This document shows positions 1 through 11,898 of a DNA stretch of 64,000 bases, piece by piece (the first letter of the stretch is position 1; each line of letters opens with the position of its first letter). Under the pieces are notes generated by a model. The model made no database searches and was not told where the DNA came from. It was given only the letters and a program-made list of their open reading frames with translations. Both the position numbers and the translations under genes were made by a program. Source of the stretch: Telmatactis stephensoni (lineage: Eukaryota; Cnidaria; Anthozoa; Actiniaria; Isophelliidae); NCBI GenBank assembly GCA_029948255.1, contig JALIZF010001701.1:186001-250000 (forward strand). The letters run 5' to 3'.

Positions 1-3000
1 GTGTATGTGCTATATAAGGGTGGCTAGTAAAACACTGGAACTACGTTAAAGAGAGGTAGTACAACCGTGATATATAAGTTGGGTAGGTGACCTTAAAAGC
101 ACTTCTGAAAAAATCTCCATTTTTCCGAATTCCGTGAAAAAGACAACTCCATGTTTACTGATGGCGCAGACTGTGTGTAAGTACTGCTGGCGTCGTTTTA
201 AAATAATGCCACGATTTTACAGCGGTTTTGGTTAAAATTTTCATTTAGTCAAAAACCAAGTATCTCTATTACGCCAGTGTGTTTGTTGACGTTTACAGTT
301 CAAGTCAAAGCATATGAGATTTCCAAAGATAAAATCTAGAGATTTCTGCGATTTCGATTCGGTTATTGAAAGATGTTGAAAATATCTTTCTTGAGATCTA
401 AAAGTAAGGACGTTTTTCTTAAAAGTATTTTTTATACCGCTGCCATTCGTCTACGTTTTGGGATTGTCTGTCTGAATGAGATTGTTGACTCCATAAAAGT
501 TAAGATTAAACTTATGGGCTTCAAGACATTTAATTTCTTGATCAACATTCAATGTTCAAAGCAAAACAATTGTATCAATCTATTGTTTTCAAGTGCTTCC
601 TTGGGAATCTAAGTTTCCTCCCTTTTTAACGCCTTAAACTGAACAACGGAAGTTCTTGACAATCCGAGGACAATGCCATCCATTGACTGTTTCAAAAACA
701 CACTTAACATAAGAGTTTAGGATCATAACAATGGCATGTTGCTAGCCGATATCCATTCAAAATCTCCTGTGTCTCTTTAGAGAACAGTTGCAAATAGCCA
801 CATCAGCTACATCGCAACGATATCTGACTTCGACGGCTTTCATCAGCGTCTAAGAGTCACGTTACATAGATATATGAGCATATTTTTCATAAAAAAGCTG
901 AGTCGAAATTTGAGTTGTAGCTCCTTTACGGGCTCAAGAGCTAGATAGGTAAGTGTAAACGAATTGCATTCATTTTAAGTTTCAAGATGATGTCTAAGCT
1001 TATCTATTCTCATATGCGCCGTGAAGAACATGTTTTCCAGCACGTAGAACTAATATGACGCAGAAACTAAACTATTTTAGCAAGAAATATGTAGTTAATC
1101 GAGGAAAATAGAAAATCTAAGACTGAGTAACTGCGAATTTGATACACTCGCCTATTCAAAAACGCTTTTCGGGAAAAAAGGTCCAAGGGTTCACAACCCG
1201 AAAGGCATCATGGGTATAAATTACTAAAACCGAACCACTCCACAGTTCGCATCCAGCTTGATTGGAAACCTCCCCAAGACAATTTATGGTTCGTAGTCTC
1301 GGAGGCGTTCGTTTTACAGAGAGTTCACTATAGCAATTTGGATAAGCTAAGTCATGCAACTGATGCAGTTTGCTTTGAATTGAATGACGACCAAAGAAGA
1401 ACTGAATTCTGAAGAAAACTTTTTTTAGAATCTTAAACTAGATTTACAAGAACAATGTAGAAATTGTCATAAGACACATTGCAAAAGGATTCGAGAAAAA
1501 TAAAATGTTAAACATGCTGATTCTGCAAGCTAAAAAGCTAGAAAGCCGTGGGCGCTCATAAAGAAACAGCGGTAGTTCAATAAGTCTATGACGTAGGATA
1601 CGATCATCAATGTCTTCCAAAGTTGAATCTTACCAGATGAGCGAACCCATGCCGCGAATGAGTGTCCAAATGTATTTGTATCAGTATATCGATCAGAGAA
1701 TCTGAGTAAGAGAGACAGACGTGTGGCCACCGCAGAATATTAATTGGTGTTTATGTGAGCATCGTCTGCCGATGGCTAAATTTTCACAATCCAAATTGCA
1801 CGAAGATTCTCATCCAGTCCCTTGGTAACCCGCGATGGAAACTAACATTTTTGACGCGTTTTAAATTAAACACCCGAAGGCCGCACAACAAATTCATTTT
1901 GAAACACCAGCTCTTCAGTCTTTGCAAGGGTCTGTTTCTTATGAAATCGCAAACAAAGCCAAATATTGTTATGATTACCGCTGACATCTAATTGTGAGCC
2001 GCCGCCGATCAAATTCAGACTCACAGGGCTTTTACACTAAAACTTCTCGGAAGGTTTTTGCGTTTTGCCTTAATGCATTTCTGAAAGTGTTTTTGAATCT
2101 TACGATTTTAAAGAAAAGGGTTGAATTTCGTATTCAGTTCCTCTTTAAGCTTTTTGTGTGTTTTACTGATGAAAAAATCGAGTGATAGGACTAAAAAAAT
2201 TACTTTTATGGCTCTTATGACTGGCTAGGACATTAGGACATTTTAGTTATTACAGTATAACCTTAATATTAATAAATACTGAATAGTAGTAAGCTCAATA
2301 TTTTGTAGGCATGCAAGCCCTTTTAGGGTCAAATAACAAAATGAAATATCAAAGGTGATAAAGATTTGTTGAATGTGTCTCAAAAATAAAATGTCCTAGT
2401 TTAGTAATGGTGACATTGCAATCAGCAGAAAAAGCCTCGTTTTCGCGAATATCTCTCATTAATTTGAACCGTTCTTTGAAAAACTTCTTAGAAAACCTTG
2501 TCAAATGACAGTTAAAGTCTGACCAATTCACTGTGACAAGATTAACAAGATTTTCTAAGAAGTTTTGAGCTACATATGTAGCACTTCAGTACACTTTTTG
2601 TTGATACATGCATCATGCATGAAAAACAGAACAAGAATGAAAACAGCCGCTTAGGGGGGTTACGTTTTCCGGTATGTCTATAAAAGCACAAAATTGCTCG
2701 AGGAACTTATTATCAAACTTTAAATATTACGTATTTAATATCAGGCACCTTAGATATTTCTCCTAAACAATTTTCGAATTAAATTGATATTTTAACAGTG
2801 TCTGGCGTCTATGTCAAATGTGATAGTCGAGAACTCCGACAATGACAGGCTTGAGGCATCAAATAACAACAAAGTTCCGACAAATTCACCGTCAGTCTTT
2901 AAAAAACCTTGAAAAACATCGATCTTTTATGGCATACATCCTTGTTTACGCTAGAAAAATCATGGCGGCGTGGCGAACTTCTAGTTAAAGCCTGTCACGG

Positions 3001-3400
3001 AAGGCTCTCACTATATTACAAGCCAAGAGAACCCGTGGGGACTCGATCGTAGGGAATTTTTCATTTTTGCTTCTAAAAGGTACCAAAATTGGCATGGCTC
3101 AAGCTCTTTTTAACAATAACACATACATATATCAGCAATTTGGTGTCGATTTTTATAAAAGTACCAGCGTTTTAGAGTCTGATCATGTCGCCTTCTAAGA
3201 TATATAGGAGTCCATGAATGATATGAATAAATTGGTATCCGCTTCTTTTCTTCAATAGTTAAGTGATGCCAAAGGGAATTACAGATACTTTGAGCACTTC
3301 CAAGAGAAGGCATTCAAGCAGTAAAGAGGTTAGTCATCAGTATATGTGTAATTGAAGTATGCTCCTTTTTGACACTCTCGACATGATATATTTAATTATC
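1..3400. other. No supported gene
   Basis: Only short open frames (under 80 codons) without recognisable protein motifs or convincing exon signals are present. The DNA is AT-rich. A short partly inverted motif around TTCTAAGAAGTTTT lies at 2485-2570. An exon of the gene that starts to its right could be hidden here, but none could be picked out with any confidence. Confidence 0.5.
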
Positions 3401-3506
3401 CTTCCCTCCCTCCCTCCCTCCCTCCCTCCCTCCCTCCCTCCCTCCCTCCCTCCCTCCCTCCCTCCCTCCCTCCCTCCCTCCCTCCTTCCTTCCTTCCTTC
3501 CTTCCT
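3401..3506. repeat. (CCCT)n microsatellite
   Basis: About 85 bases of uninterrupted CCCT repeats run into a short CCTT tract at the right end. The 62- and 78-codon open frames that cross it (poly Pro/Ser/Leu on one strand, Glu/Gly/Arg on the other) are products of the repeat and not genes. Confidence 0.97.
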
Positions 3507-3667
3507 TGGGGGGCTTTCGACTCTCCTCGGCTGAGCATGCGCTGTAGAGACCGGACTGCATTTCATAACTCAACCGGCTATGACCGCCGAGTGATCAATG
3601 GCAGGAACGATATCGAAAAACATAGCTATAGGGCTGGAACTGGCCATTTTGTTTTGCAAATCTCTAG

Positions 3668-6647
3668 GAAAACAGTAGTACTGATGACGAAACGCAACAC
3701 GTCCCAAGAAAGCCTGCCAGAGACAAGATAAAGGGACGTACCAGTTCTCAGAGTGACAATGAAAAGATGACAGCGACTGGAAAGAGTGATCAGAAGGCAT
3801 CAACCTCAAATTTGTTAAATGATGATGAGGTCAATATGGAATCAGAGAAAGAGGAGACGGCTGACATTGAAAGTGAAAAAAGGGGCTGTGGAACTAATGA
3901 AAGCGAGAAGCGGCTAGAAGACGATATTGGCAAGACAGACAATATTGTGAAAGTCGATGTGAAGGACAAGGACGAGACTGAAAGATTATTTGACGAAAGT
4001 AAGTTTACTCAACCATTAAAGCTTCAGTCAAATCGGTTATTCTGGCCGCCATCTTGAATTCGATTACTACTTCATGTATGACCCAATGAAATGGCACTAT
4101 TCAAGTTGCACAAACATTCCACTGAATTACAATAGATAGTTGAGTGCCATTGAATAGTGCCAATTCAAGGAAACATACATAAAGTAGTAACCGAATTCAA
4201 GATGGCGGCCAGAATGACGTAGTAACCTTGAATAATCAAAAGTGTTAAATTACTTCAACCCAGGCCACTCTCCTTCACTAACGAGCGCCTCTCCACATCT
4301 GCCAGCATTTTTTCACTCTAATTTGAAATCTCTCTACTATTGCCACTTAATGCAGTTAACTCTCGCTATAGCGGACACCCTCGGCATCGTCATTTGGTGT
4401 CCGTAATAGTGAGAGTGCGCAATAGTGAGGTGTAATGAAAACGACCCAAGTTCTGATTGTAAAGTCACTCATATATCTTGAATATATAAATTACGTACTT
4501 CATAAAAAGTGCGGCGTACAGGTTTATATTCACGAGTTGTTTGTGTCAAAACCCGAACGAACGATGAATTAACGAGCGAGTAATAAACTGCAAGATTTCC
4601 AATTTCTTTTAATTTGTAGCATACATTTACTTAATACGCTGATGATCATACAATATAGGTCAAAATACTGCATGTACTAATGAACATTCCAAGACCTCGG
4701 AAATACAGTTGTCCAAATCGTCCGTTATAACAAATGAAGCATCCGCAATTCCTTAATATTTCCATATTTTATCATTTCCATACATTTCTTTGTCTCTTGG
4801 CCGGTCCCGCAAGGCAAGAGTTGACTGTATTACTCGCGCGATATTAACACTGGTAATTCTCGACCAGCTATAGCGCATGCGCGCAGGGATTAATACTTCC
4901 ATTGCATGATTTTTATTTCTTGCATACTAAAACTAATGACTTAAAAAGTTTTATCTTTTTGTTTATTATTAGAAACGCAGTCTCTGAAAGAGCAAATCAC
5001 AGAAATAGAAAAGTTTTGGGCAGAGATCGAACCAAAGGAGGTCTCGATCAAACAAAAAGGTAAAACTTAACTACCTAACTGCATAATTGTTACTTAATTT
5101 CATGGTTAATCTCATCAACCGACAAACAATACAACACAGCAATACATTTATATTGAACTACTGGTCATAGAATGATTACTAATAAACATTTATATTATTT
5201 CTCTTCATTAGCAACCCCGAATCCATTTCTCTACGATTTCCTTGGAGGTAAGTTTATCAAGCCACAAAGTAAGCAAACTTTCTACAATTAAACGAATAGT
5301 CCAGTTTCTAGTTACAAGAGACCGCTGAGCTTCCTGACAAAAGGCGCATTTATACAGGGTTAGCCTCCTTTTCAAGAAAGACCCATGGGAGTAAACGCGA
5401 TTTTTTTGGTTTTTCAGAAAAAAATCGCGTTTACTCCCATGGGTCTTTCTTGAAAAGGAGGCTAACCCTGTATAAATGCGCCTTTTGTCAGGAAGCTCGG
5501 CGGTCTCTAGGAACTGGAAACTGGACTATTACAACTTAAAATCCAGGCCCGAAGTGGAACTGTTCCTTGGTGAAGGTCAAAGTCCACTTCTCAGTCGTGA
5601 AAAAGATTACCTCTTTTCATACTAGCTAAACTCTGAATTTACTTGTGCTACCTGTGGTAGACCGAGTCGTGTGCAAAATTACCCAGATGGCTTTTGCAAG
5701 CAAGTTTTGTTACTCGGGCTTCCTCGCATTCCAAGTGAACGCTATTATAGCGTCTTCTGACCTGATACATGTCTGTAAAGGTTATACAGCAAAACGCCAT
5801 AGTATTCAAAATGTATACATAATTACTCATATATCAACTTCAGTTACGTAAGAACAATACTGATTTTAAGTTTTGGTATACTGCATCAATGATTCTTCAT
5901 GAAAAATGAAAATGAAAATGAAATCATATAGTCAAATTATATAGTAAACTCGCGCGTTATCCCGCAAATCGCGGGCGGCTATACCGTTCAATTTTAAAGT
6001 GGAGACCTCAGTCTTTGATTTGCGCGGACTCTCAACCTGGCCTCAGTCTGGACATGCATGTAGCCAGCACTATTCAAAAGAGGCTTTGCAGCCTATATAC
6101 CTTTTGCATAATGCTACTTATCATAAGAAGATACATCCTTCGCCTCGTTTTGACTTCGCTAAACAATCGCATCATTTGGTGCACGTGATTGTTTTGTTTT
6201 ACTGACCCAGAGCGAGGTGAAAGATATATCTGCGTATGATTAGTAGCTTTATGCAAAGCATCTACATATATGTCGGATGGCATAGCAAAAAATAAAAGAT
6301 GTTTCTCGGCCTTGATGTGAAATTATTTTATTCTTCCCGAATGCCTTCACGTGACCATACAAAGTCTCTATGACAACAACAACAACATGCACATCCCTAG
6401 CAGCGCATGCGTAATAGTGAGATAACGCCGGTAATTTAAAATTGATCTTGCAGAAGAAGTAGATAAAGACGAGGCTGAAGCTCTTCAAGCTCTAAGCCTC
6501 TACTGGCTAGCCACAGTAGCAAGGACGACAGCCAAACCCCAAACTGAAATCCTTGAGAAAGATAAAGCTTTCTATAAGAAGTACTGCTCCGGAACAAAAG
6601 AGTTGTCTGTAGACACCGCCATGCGACTGATGAGGTACATCACTTGA
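3668..6647 (+). CDS. Unrecognised acidic protein, four exons, probably partial
   Basis: Four phase-compatible exons: 3668-3998, 4973-5059, 5212-5247 and 6454-6647. All three introns are GT..AG and phase 1. Exon 1 follows a CTCTAG acceptor whose TAG is also an in-frame stop, so either an upstream exon is missing or translation starts at the ATG at 3767. Exon 1 is rich in Lys, Glu, Asp and Ser and low in hydrophobics, suggesting disorder. Exon 2 is a Lys/Glu-rich helix (KEQITEIEKFW). Exon 3 has NPFLYDFLGG. Exon 4 has a helical stretch with LYWLATVA and ends either at TGA 6645-6647 or at a good donor (ATGAG|GTACAT at 6634), in which case exons are missing downstream. I do not recognise the family and propose no function. 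The consistent phasing, shared composition and sharp donors and acceptors support a real gene. Confidence 0.6.
4039..4215. mobile_element. Small MITE with TIR ATTCTGGCCGCC
   Basis: The ends form an inverted repeat of about 35 bases containing GGCCGCCATCTTGAATTCG, with further inward similarity (GGCACTATTCAA on one arm, TTGAATAGTGCC on the other). It is 177 bases with no coding capacity, in the first intron of the unrecognised gene. No clear target-site duplication is visible. Confidence 0.75.
4353..4827. mobile_element. pogo/Tigger-like MITE
   Basis: The left end reads CAGTTAACTCTCGCTATAGC and the right end, on the opposite strand, CAGTCAACTCTTGCCTTGCG, giving imperfect terminal repeats of about 24 bases beginning with CAG. 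The right end is followed by TA, the usual target of pogo/Tigger and mariner elements; the left flank reads TG, perhaps a mutated TA. There is no transposase frame, so this is a non-autonomous copy. It sits in intron 1 of the unrecognised gene. The family call is inference from the terminal motif. Confidence 0.55.
5295..5530. mobile_element. Foldback MITE, near-perfect palindrome
   Basis: A 236-base hairpin element. Arms of about 105 bases run from AATAGTCCAGTTTC to a short T/A-rich spacer near 5405 and back to GAAACTGGACTATT. The inner part of the arms, around GACCCATGGGAGTAAACG, matches perfectly by eye, pointing to recent origin or gene conversion. It lies in the third intron of the unrecognised gene. 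Confidence 0.85.
5645..5757 (+). mobile_element. Short derivative of the 1.6-kb HINE-like element
   Basis: This 113-base segment keeps the left-end words of the large element (GCTACCTGTGGTAG, then AAATTACCCAGA), an internal CTCGGGCT word, and the right-end hairpin GAACGCTATTATAGCGTCT. The whole interior of the large copies at 21518 and 28715 is missing. The 60- and 68-codon frames across it are not genes. Confidence 0.6.
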
Positions 6648-6688
6648 AAGTATATGCAATTCTATGTAACGCACGATCGATATAGATC

Positions 6689-6918
6689 GGAGCAGTTTTC
6701 GTGCATTATGAGTGTGAAACGCAACTGCGGCGCGCCGTGTCCGTGTCCGTGTCTATAAAAACACTTAGAGCAGACTGATTTCCTGTGAGTGTGAAACGGA
6801 CAGCGCCGTGCGGTGACCGTGTCAGTACCGTGATGTCTATAAAAATATTCGAAATTCTCGCCGTTACCGTGCCGCGACCGTGCGGTGCCGTTTTTGCAGT
6901 CATACGAAATCTACTCTA
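6689..6918. mobile_element. MITE pair, CGTATGAC family
   Basis: Two adjacent copies, meeting near 6770, of an element whose outer ends read GAGCAG..TTTCGTATGA and TCATACGAAATCTACTCT. The inside is a string of GTGCCGTGACCGTG-like words. Related copies occur at 45487-45768, 60047-60201, 60253-60397, 61656-61822, 37829-37965 and 38846-38982. Confidence 0.65.
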
Positions 6919-9900
6919 AGATTCCTAGATGACCGTGCCATCCCGTGTTGTCAATGTTTCACAGTTATATGTACGAAACTAAACTGCTCAATAAAACCTT
7001 TCGGCAACGTCAACACACCATGCAACATTTCCTGCAACGTCGCGCGCAACACAGTTTGCACCATGTGTCCACCCCAGCTGCAATGTTGAGCGCAACACAG
7101 TTGCACCGTGCATCACCCTTGCAATGTTGCGCGTAGTGTAGTCCAACCCTGCAATGATGCACGCAATGTTACAGAAAGTGTTGCAGAACTCTCTCCTAGA
7201 CCTGTAACTGTTTCGCGCAACTGATGCATGCTGTGCTGCATGCAGCTGTGCGCAGAATGTTGCATAGTTTGTCCGGGTGTTTAGTCTACCTATTTTTTTA
7301 AATTCAAGCCGAAATTCAGGCTATAGTAGTTTATAACATAGCTAAAATCTTACGCGCGCTCTGATTGGCCAGAAAGCTATGAACTATTTGCCCATGGGCT
7401 GCACTGCGCGCGCTCTATCTTCGTCATCGTCTTTTTCAAATTGTTCGTTTTTAAGATGGCGACACATATAACGCGCGCTCTGATTGGCTGAAAAATCTAT
7501 GAACTATTTCCCCATGGGCTGCACGGCTCCGTTTTTAACGTTCTAGGCTCTGTTATAAATGAATTAGACAACAGAAAGCCGCTTGCCCATTGCGTTATAG
7601 ACGCACTTGAGAAAATATAAAGAACTCTTAACAAACTAGAGTCGCATTCGGCTACGCCTCGTGCCACTCTTACGTTTGTTAATCATTCTTTATATTTTCT
7701 CTTGTGCGTCTATAACGCCATGCATGGGCGCGCGGCTTTATGTTGTCTAATTGATAAATCTACCGATTTTACTGCCTTTTTGGTGGCTGATAAGCTATAA
7801 TTTCTGTTGCATCTTCCAGCCTTCCGCACGTTGTAACAGGTAACACTGAAATCAGTGCCCAAGATAGAAGTGGTCGTATCTGATGTGGTTTTGGCCCTAC
7901 AAGCCTCTCCTGAACTACGAAGCGACGACTTTGAAGTCACAGAAGCCATGGGCATGCATTTATTTTGAATTAATGTATGGATATTCTTTCGTTTCACATT
8001 CGTCATTGAAAACATTTTCTGCAGAGCTCTAAATGAAATTGCATCGTTTGTTTGTGCCTAAAAGAGCAACCAGAACTTTGCATGTTATTTTGATTGAAAA
8101 TCAGTTTACATTGCAAATAATTTACGATTAAATATTCCTACCCTTTAAAGTGTGGAGCAGCCGGCAATATTGGTGAATTTAGTATGGGCAGCCGGCATAT
8201 TGGCGTCATTTTCGCCAAAACACCGAGTGTCAGTGTAATATTTTAACGAAATCTTATTCGTTTATTTAGATGGAAATGCTTATGAAACTAATAACTATTT
8301 CAAAGTATTGGCCAATTTAGAGATTGAATTTAGCTTTGGCAAAATTTATGTTTTTGACTACTCTCTGTCATCCGATGTCTGAAGACTCTGTAAAAACTCT
8401 CTATGGGCTGACCAGGCCTGTCTACCATCTCAGTTTTTGACTTATTTGCTTGTAACTCGAAAGCTACTCAGTATGTTCTTTAGAAAACCTTGAACGAGCT
8501 CTATCCCTCAAAAACTTCTTTCAATAGTATGGCAACATGATCAAAACTGGTTTCATCATCTAAATACATTAGCAGCCGTTAAAATGTAGATTACAAAGGT
8601 TTATTAAAAAACAATTAAAAATTAAAAAAGTGGGATTTAGACTGTTGGCTTTGCGCCACGCTAGCCAGTCCGTGAGCCTACAATCAAATTAACGGTCATA
8701 TAGTGCGCGCGCATGATATAACAAATGCTATTTGATAAAAAAGGTAAAGTACTGAGATTTAGCGTTGGCAGTTCCTTCAGCTGAGCGCAGCGGGTCTCGC
8801 AGGAAGCCGGAGGTGCGCTCATGACAGGGCCGTAGCAAGGCAAATTCTTCTGGGGGCCCCAGCTGGGCCACGAAATCAAAGGGTGCATATAATTAAGCTA
8901 AATATGCTTCCAAATGTCTTCGTTTGAAACTTGAAGGGATTTTGAAGACTAGAAGGTTGAGGTTTGTAGGCGTAATCATTCTTGTCTGGTGAATGACAAA
9001 TTATTATATGGAGTAAGATTGGCAATTTCATTTTCGAATGAAGTGAAAATGACATGCTCAAACAACTTAAAAAGTATACTGTTGAAGGCATTATAAATAT
9101 TGGGGGGGGGGGGGTGCCCCCTCCTCTTCCTCTTCCCTTCCTCTCCCATTCCCTTCCCCTACCCCACCCTCCCCTTCAACTCCCCTCCACTTCCCCTCCC
9201 TTCTCCCGTTCCCCTTCCCTCACCCTCCCCTCCCCTTCCAATCCACTTAATAAGGGGTTTCTGTTAAAATATAGACGACTTTCAAAAATGTTAGCCTAGT
9301 ACATGAGAACGAGGTCACAAAGGCCTTATTTCAACAAAATAAGCGTGGCAACACTTCTATTGCTATCAAAGACGATGTGTCCCTCTTCCTTTTGAAATAC
9401 TTATTTTCAGTACATTTTATAATAGGATATAATTAGACTCATTTGATGCCATAATAATTTTAGAGGCCTTTCTAGCCTTGTTCCCGTGAACAATGAGCCC
9501 GCCATTTTTGAAAGTCATCTATGGGGTGGCTTAATAGGAGTACCACTGTATTCAGATATTCCCAAATGCAAAGGTGACATAGCACACAGTTCAAATCTGA
9601 TAACATTTTTACTCCCGTGTAAATACATAATATCCATTTGGATTTTCATAAATTATATTCATGCAAATTAGTTTATACCTTTTAGGCATTACAAAAATAA
9701 ATATAGTATATAAGAATTACATTAGAAATATGATTAATAATAACTATTAGAAATAAACTGAATAATTTCCTAACTAGATATCTAATTAACTAATCAATAT
9801 AACTTTATACTGACTTTATATTGACTTTATATTATACTCGTTAATAATTTGAAAAATATTTTGTAAAAAGATTGGATGCTAATTTCAATTTATATCATGC

Positions 9901-10471
9901 TAGCATAATTATTAAAACATTAAAACTTACTGGTTTTTGATCATTATTGTAACTACAACACTTCTTATTAGTAATATCAATTTCCTAACTACATGCATTA
10001 AGGGTGTATTAGCTGACATGTAACATTGCTGTACAAGGGCTGCTATGCAAAATAGTGTCTTACTTTTGCAATAGGCACACGTGTGCACATTTTTGGTTGG
10101 AACCTTTTAACTTCCCATAGAATGATGCACACCTGACAAAGGACTCATTCAAGATTGTTCTAATTCCACATGTGTGAGACGTCATTTTACTTCTGGTTTC
10201 TTTAAAAAACTATAATCTTGAGCAAGATTTATTGAATTTGTTTCAAGTTCTCCAATATGCATTGCTAAAGGAAATTATGGCTTTTTCTGTAGCTATGACA
10301 TCATGTGATGACATCATGCAATGACATCATTAAATTTCAAAGTTCCCCTTCAAGGAAGGCAATTAAACTGTAAAATGTAATTTAATGCAATTTGACTATA
10401 ATTTTAGAGGCATTCTCCATTTTAGAGCATTTTCAAATTTCCCTAACAATGGGCAAGTTGTCTGCACACCC
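6919..10471. other. Repeat-rich spacer, no supported gene
   Basis: Contents seen: a patch of GCAACATTGC/GCGCAACA words (6990-7260); two direct copies of a CGCGCTCTGATTGGC..CTATGAACTATTT..CCCATGGGCTGCA block (7348-7410 and 7470-7525); a palindrome at 7609-7703 with arms GAAAATATAAAGAA; a 101-codon minus-strand frame (7710-8015) with no recognisable motif; a poly-G/C-rich tract (9103-9240); and ATGACATCAT repeats (10285-10332). None gives a credible exon chain. Confidence 0.5.
7609..7703. repeat. Short palindrome
   Basis: Arms GAGAAAATATAAAGAA.. and ..TTCTTTATATTTTCTC flank a centre containing GAGTCGCATTCGGC and its partner. The outer word TATAGACGCA also recurs inverted. This is probably a small foldback element. 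Confidence 0.7.
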
Positions 10472-10770
10472 TTAAAGTGCAACTGAACCTTCGCTTCAAA
10501 TTAACAGTATCCATTCAACATTATGTGTATATATGACTGGAACAACATTTCTTGGTTTGAGCTCATTACTTGTGAGTTATCAAGGATTTATGCTAATTAG
10601 ATGACATCTACCCAGGAAGTTTTCAATATTAATTTTGTTTATGCTTTAGAAGTGCGCTTAATTTATACTGGTATCAAGAAAATGCTCAAGAAATCCTTTA
10701 TATACAACCAAAATAAAAAAGCGATGTGTTAAAAAGATGCTTTATTTACACCTAAGGCTTTTTGTAAGGG

Positions 10771-10878
10771 TTAAAGAATGAACACGAGTGTTCCATGGGA
10801 TATAGAGTCCCGAGCATTAGATTATCTCATGCGAGGGACTCTATATCCCATGGGACACGAGTGTTCATTCTTTAACTG
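10771..10878. repeat. Nested foldback hairpin
   Basis: Arms of about 45 bases contain AAAGAATGAACACGAGTG and GGGACTCTATATCCCATGGG in inverted orientation around a short spacer. The match is close to perfect. Confidence 0.85.
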
Positions 10879-11426
10879 TCTTAGAATATGATCACACTCA
10901 CGAGCAATTTACCCGCTTTTATTGTTAAATTGTCTAAAGGCTTATTTGTTTTGCACTGCTTTCTTGTGTCCGATACATTTTTCAGTTTTCCAATTGAAGA
11001 GGCTCATTTATGTCATGCACATCAGACCGGCCGGCTGGAGGCCGCTTTGGCTACAGAACTCCACATGCTTTATTAGGGATAGAAATTGTCACAATATATG
11101 AGATGGATACGATATCTACTAGAGCGAAGAGCTAGATAACGACAGCAAAAAAGTGCCTATTTTACGTACTATCAAGCCTGAAAACACAAGTTGGAGGTTT
11201 CGAGTATCTAAAATTTCTCACAGTAAGTTTGAGTTTGTTATAATTCATCTTGTAGTAAAAGGAAAAAAGTATGCTTATAATTAGTACTTGCCAGTTAATT
11301 TCATAGGGAAGATTTTCAGAATTTGCTCCGACAAATTTGATGCATGTACGTATATCGATATTAAAATGTTATTTACAAGTATTTAAGTTGGTCATGGAAC
11401 ACAGAAAAATTTTGAAAATGATTATC

Positions 11427-11772
11427 AGCACTTGGTATTTTGATGCTCTGTGTTCCGTAAAGTAACTAAAGATGTCAAATAGTGGGGTTTTGAAATGCAG
11501 GAAAATTGTTGGATAAAGAAAACAGTACCGTCAGTGAGTTTCTATAACTAATCAGTATTCTTTATATAAAGCATACTAATGAACTCTTTAAACAAAAGAA
11601 TTCAAAAGACTCATTAGTATGCTTTATATAGAGAATACTAATTAGTTATAAAAGCTCACTGACTGTACTTGTTTTCTTTACCCCACAATTTCCCTGTGCT
11701 TCAAAGCCCTCACCACTTGACACCTTTAGTTACTCTATGGAATATAAAGCACCAAAATACTAAGCGCTGATT
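11427..11772. repeat. Nested foldback hairpin
   Basis: Arms of about 150 bases. The innermost part (CATTAGTATGCTTTATAT and its inverted partner) is nearly identical; the outer part (AGTAACTAAAG / CTTTAGTTACT and TATTTTG / CAAAATA) is more diverged. Confidence 0.8.
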
Positions 11773-11898
11773 GGGCGAGTGAATGTGATCATTTTCTAAT
11801 GTATATTAAATGATTCTTTAGTAGACATCATCTAATTAGCATATGGCAATACTGTTAATTTTAGGCAAGGGTTCAGTTGCACTTTAAACATCTAAATA

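Larger units (their letters stand above)
10472..11887. mobile_element. Non-autonomous element with TTAA ends and nested palindromes
   Basis: The ends read TTAAAGTGCAACTGAACC and, inverted, GGTTCAGTTGCACTTTAA. Further inward the repeat continues around TGCTAATTAGATGA near both ends. TTAA at both borders fits piggyBac-type insertion, but because TTAA is itself a palindrome it could also belong to the terminal repeat. Two smaller hairpins are nested inside (10771-10878 and 11427-11772). No transposase frame is present. Its right end lies 11 bases beyond the PAQR3-like stop codon. Confidence 0.6.

Noticed and set aside
3337..3573. 78-residue minus-strand frame and 62-residue plus-strand frame of charged or proline-rich repeats
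   Set aside because: Both are translations of the (CCCT)n microsatellite.
3545..3600. Resemblance (GAGACCGG.CTGCATTT) between 3545-3600 and 45170-45230, both shortly upstream of an exon
   Set aside because: The similarity is short and imperfect; probably a dispersed repeat rather than a shared splicing or regulatory signal.
7710..8015. 101-codon minus-strand open frame
   Set aside because: No recognisable motif, no supporting splice partner, Ser/Thr/Lys-rich composition typical of chance frames; a first exon cannot be excluded.
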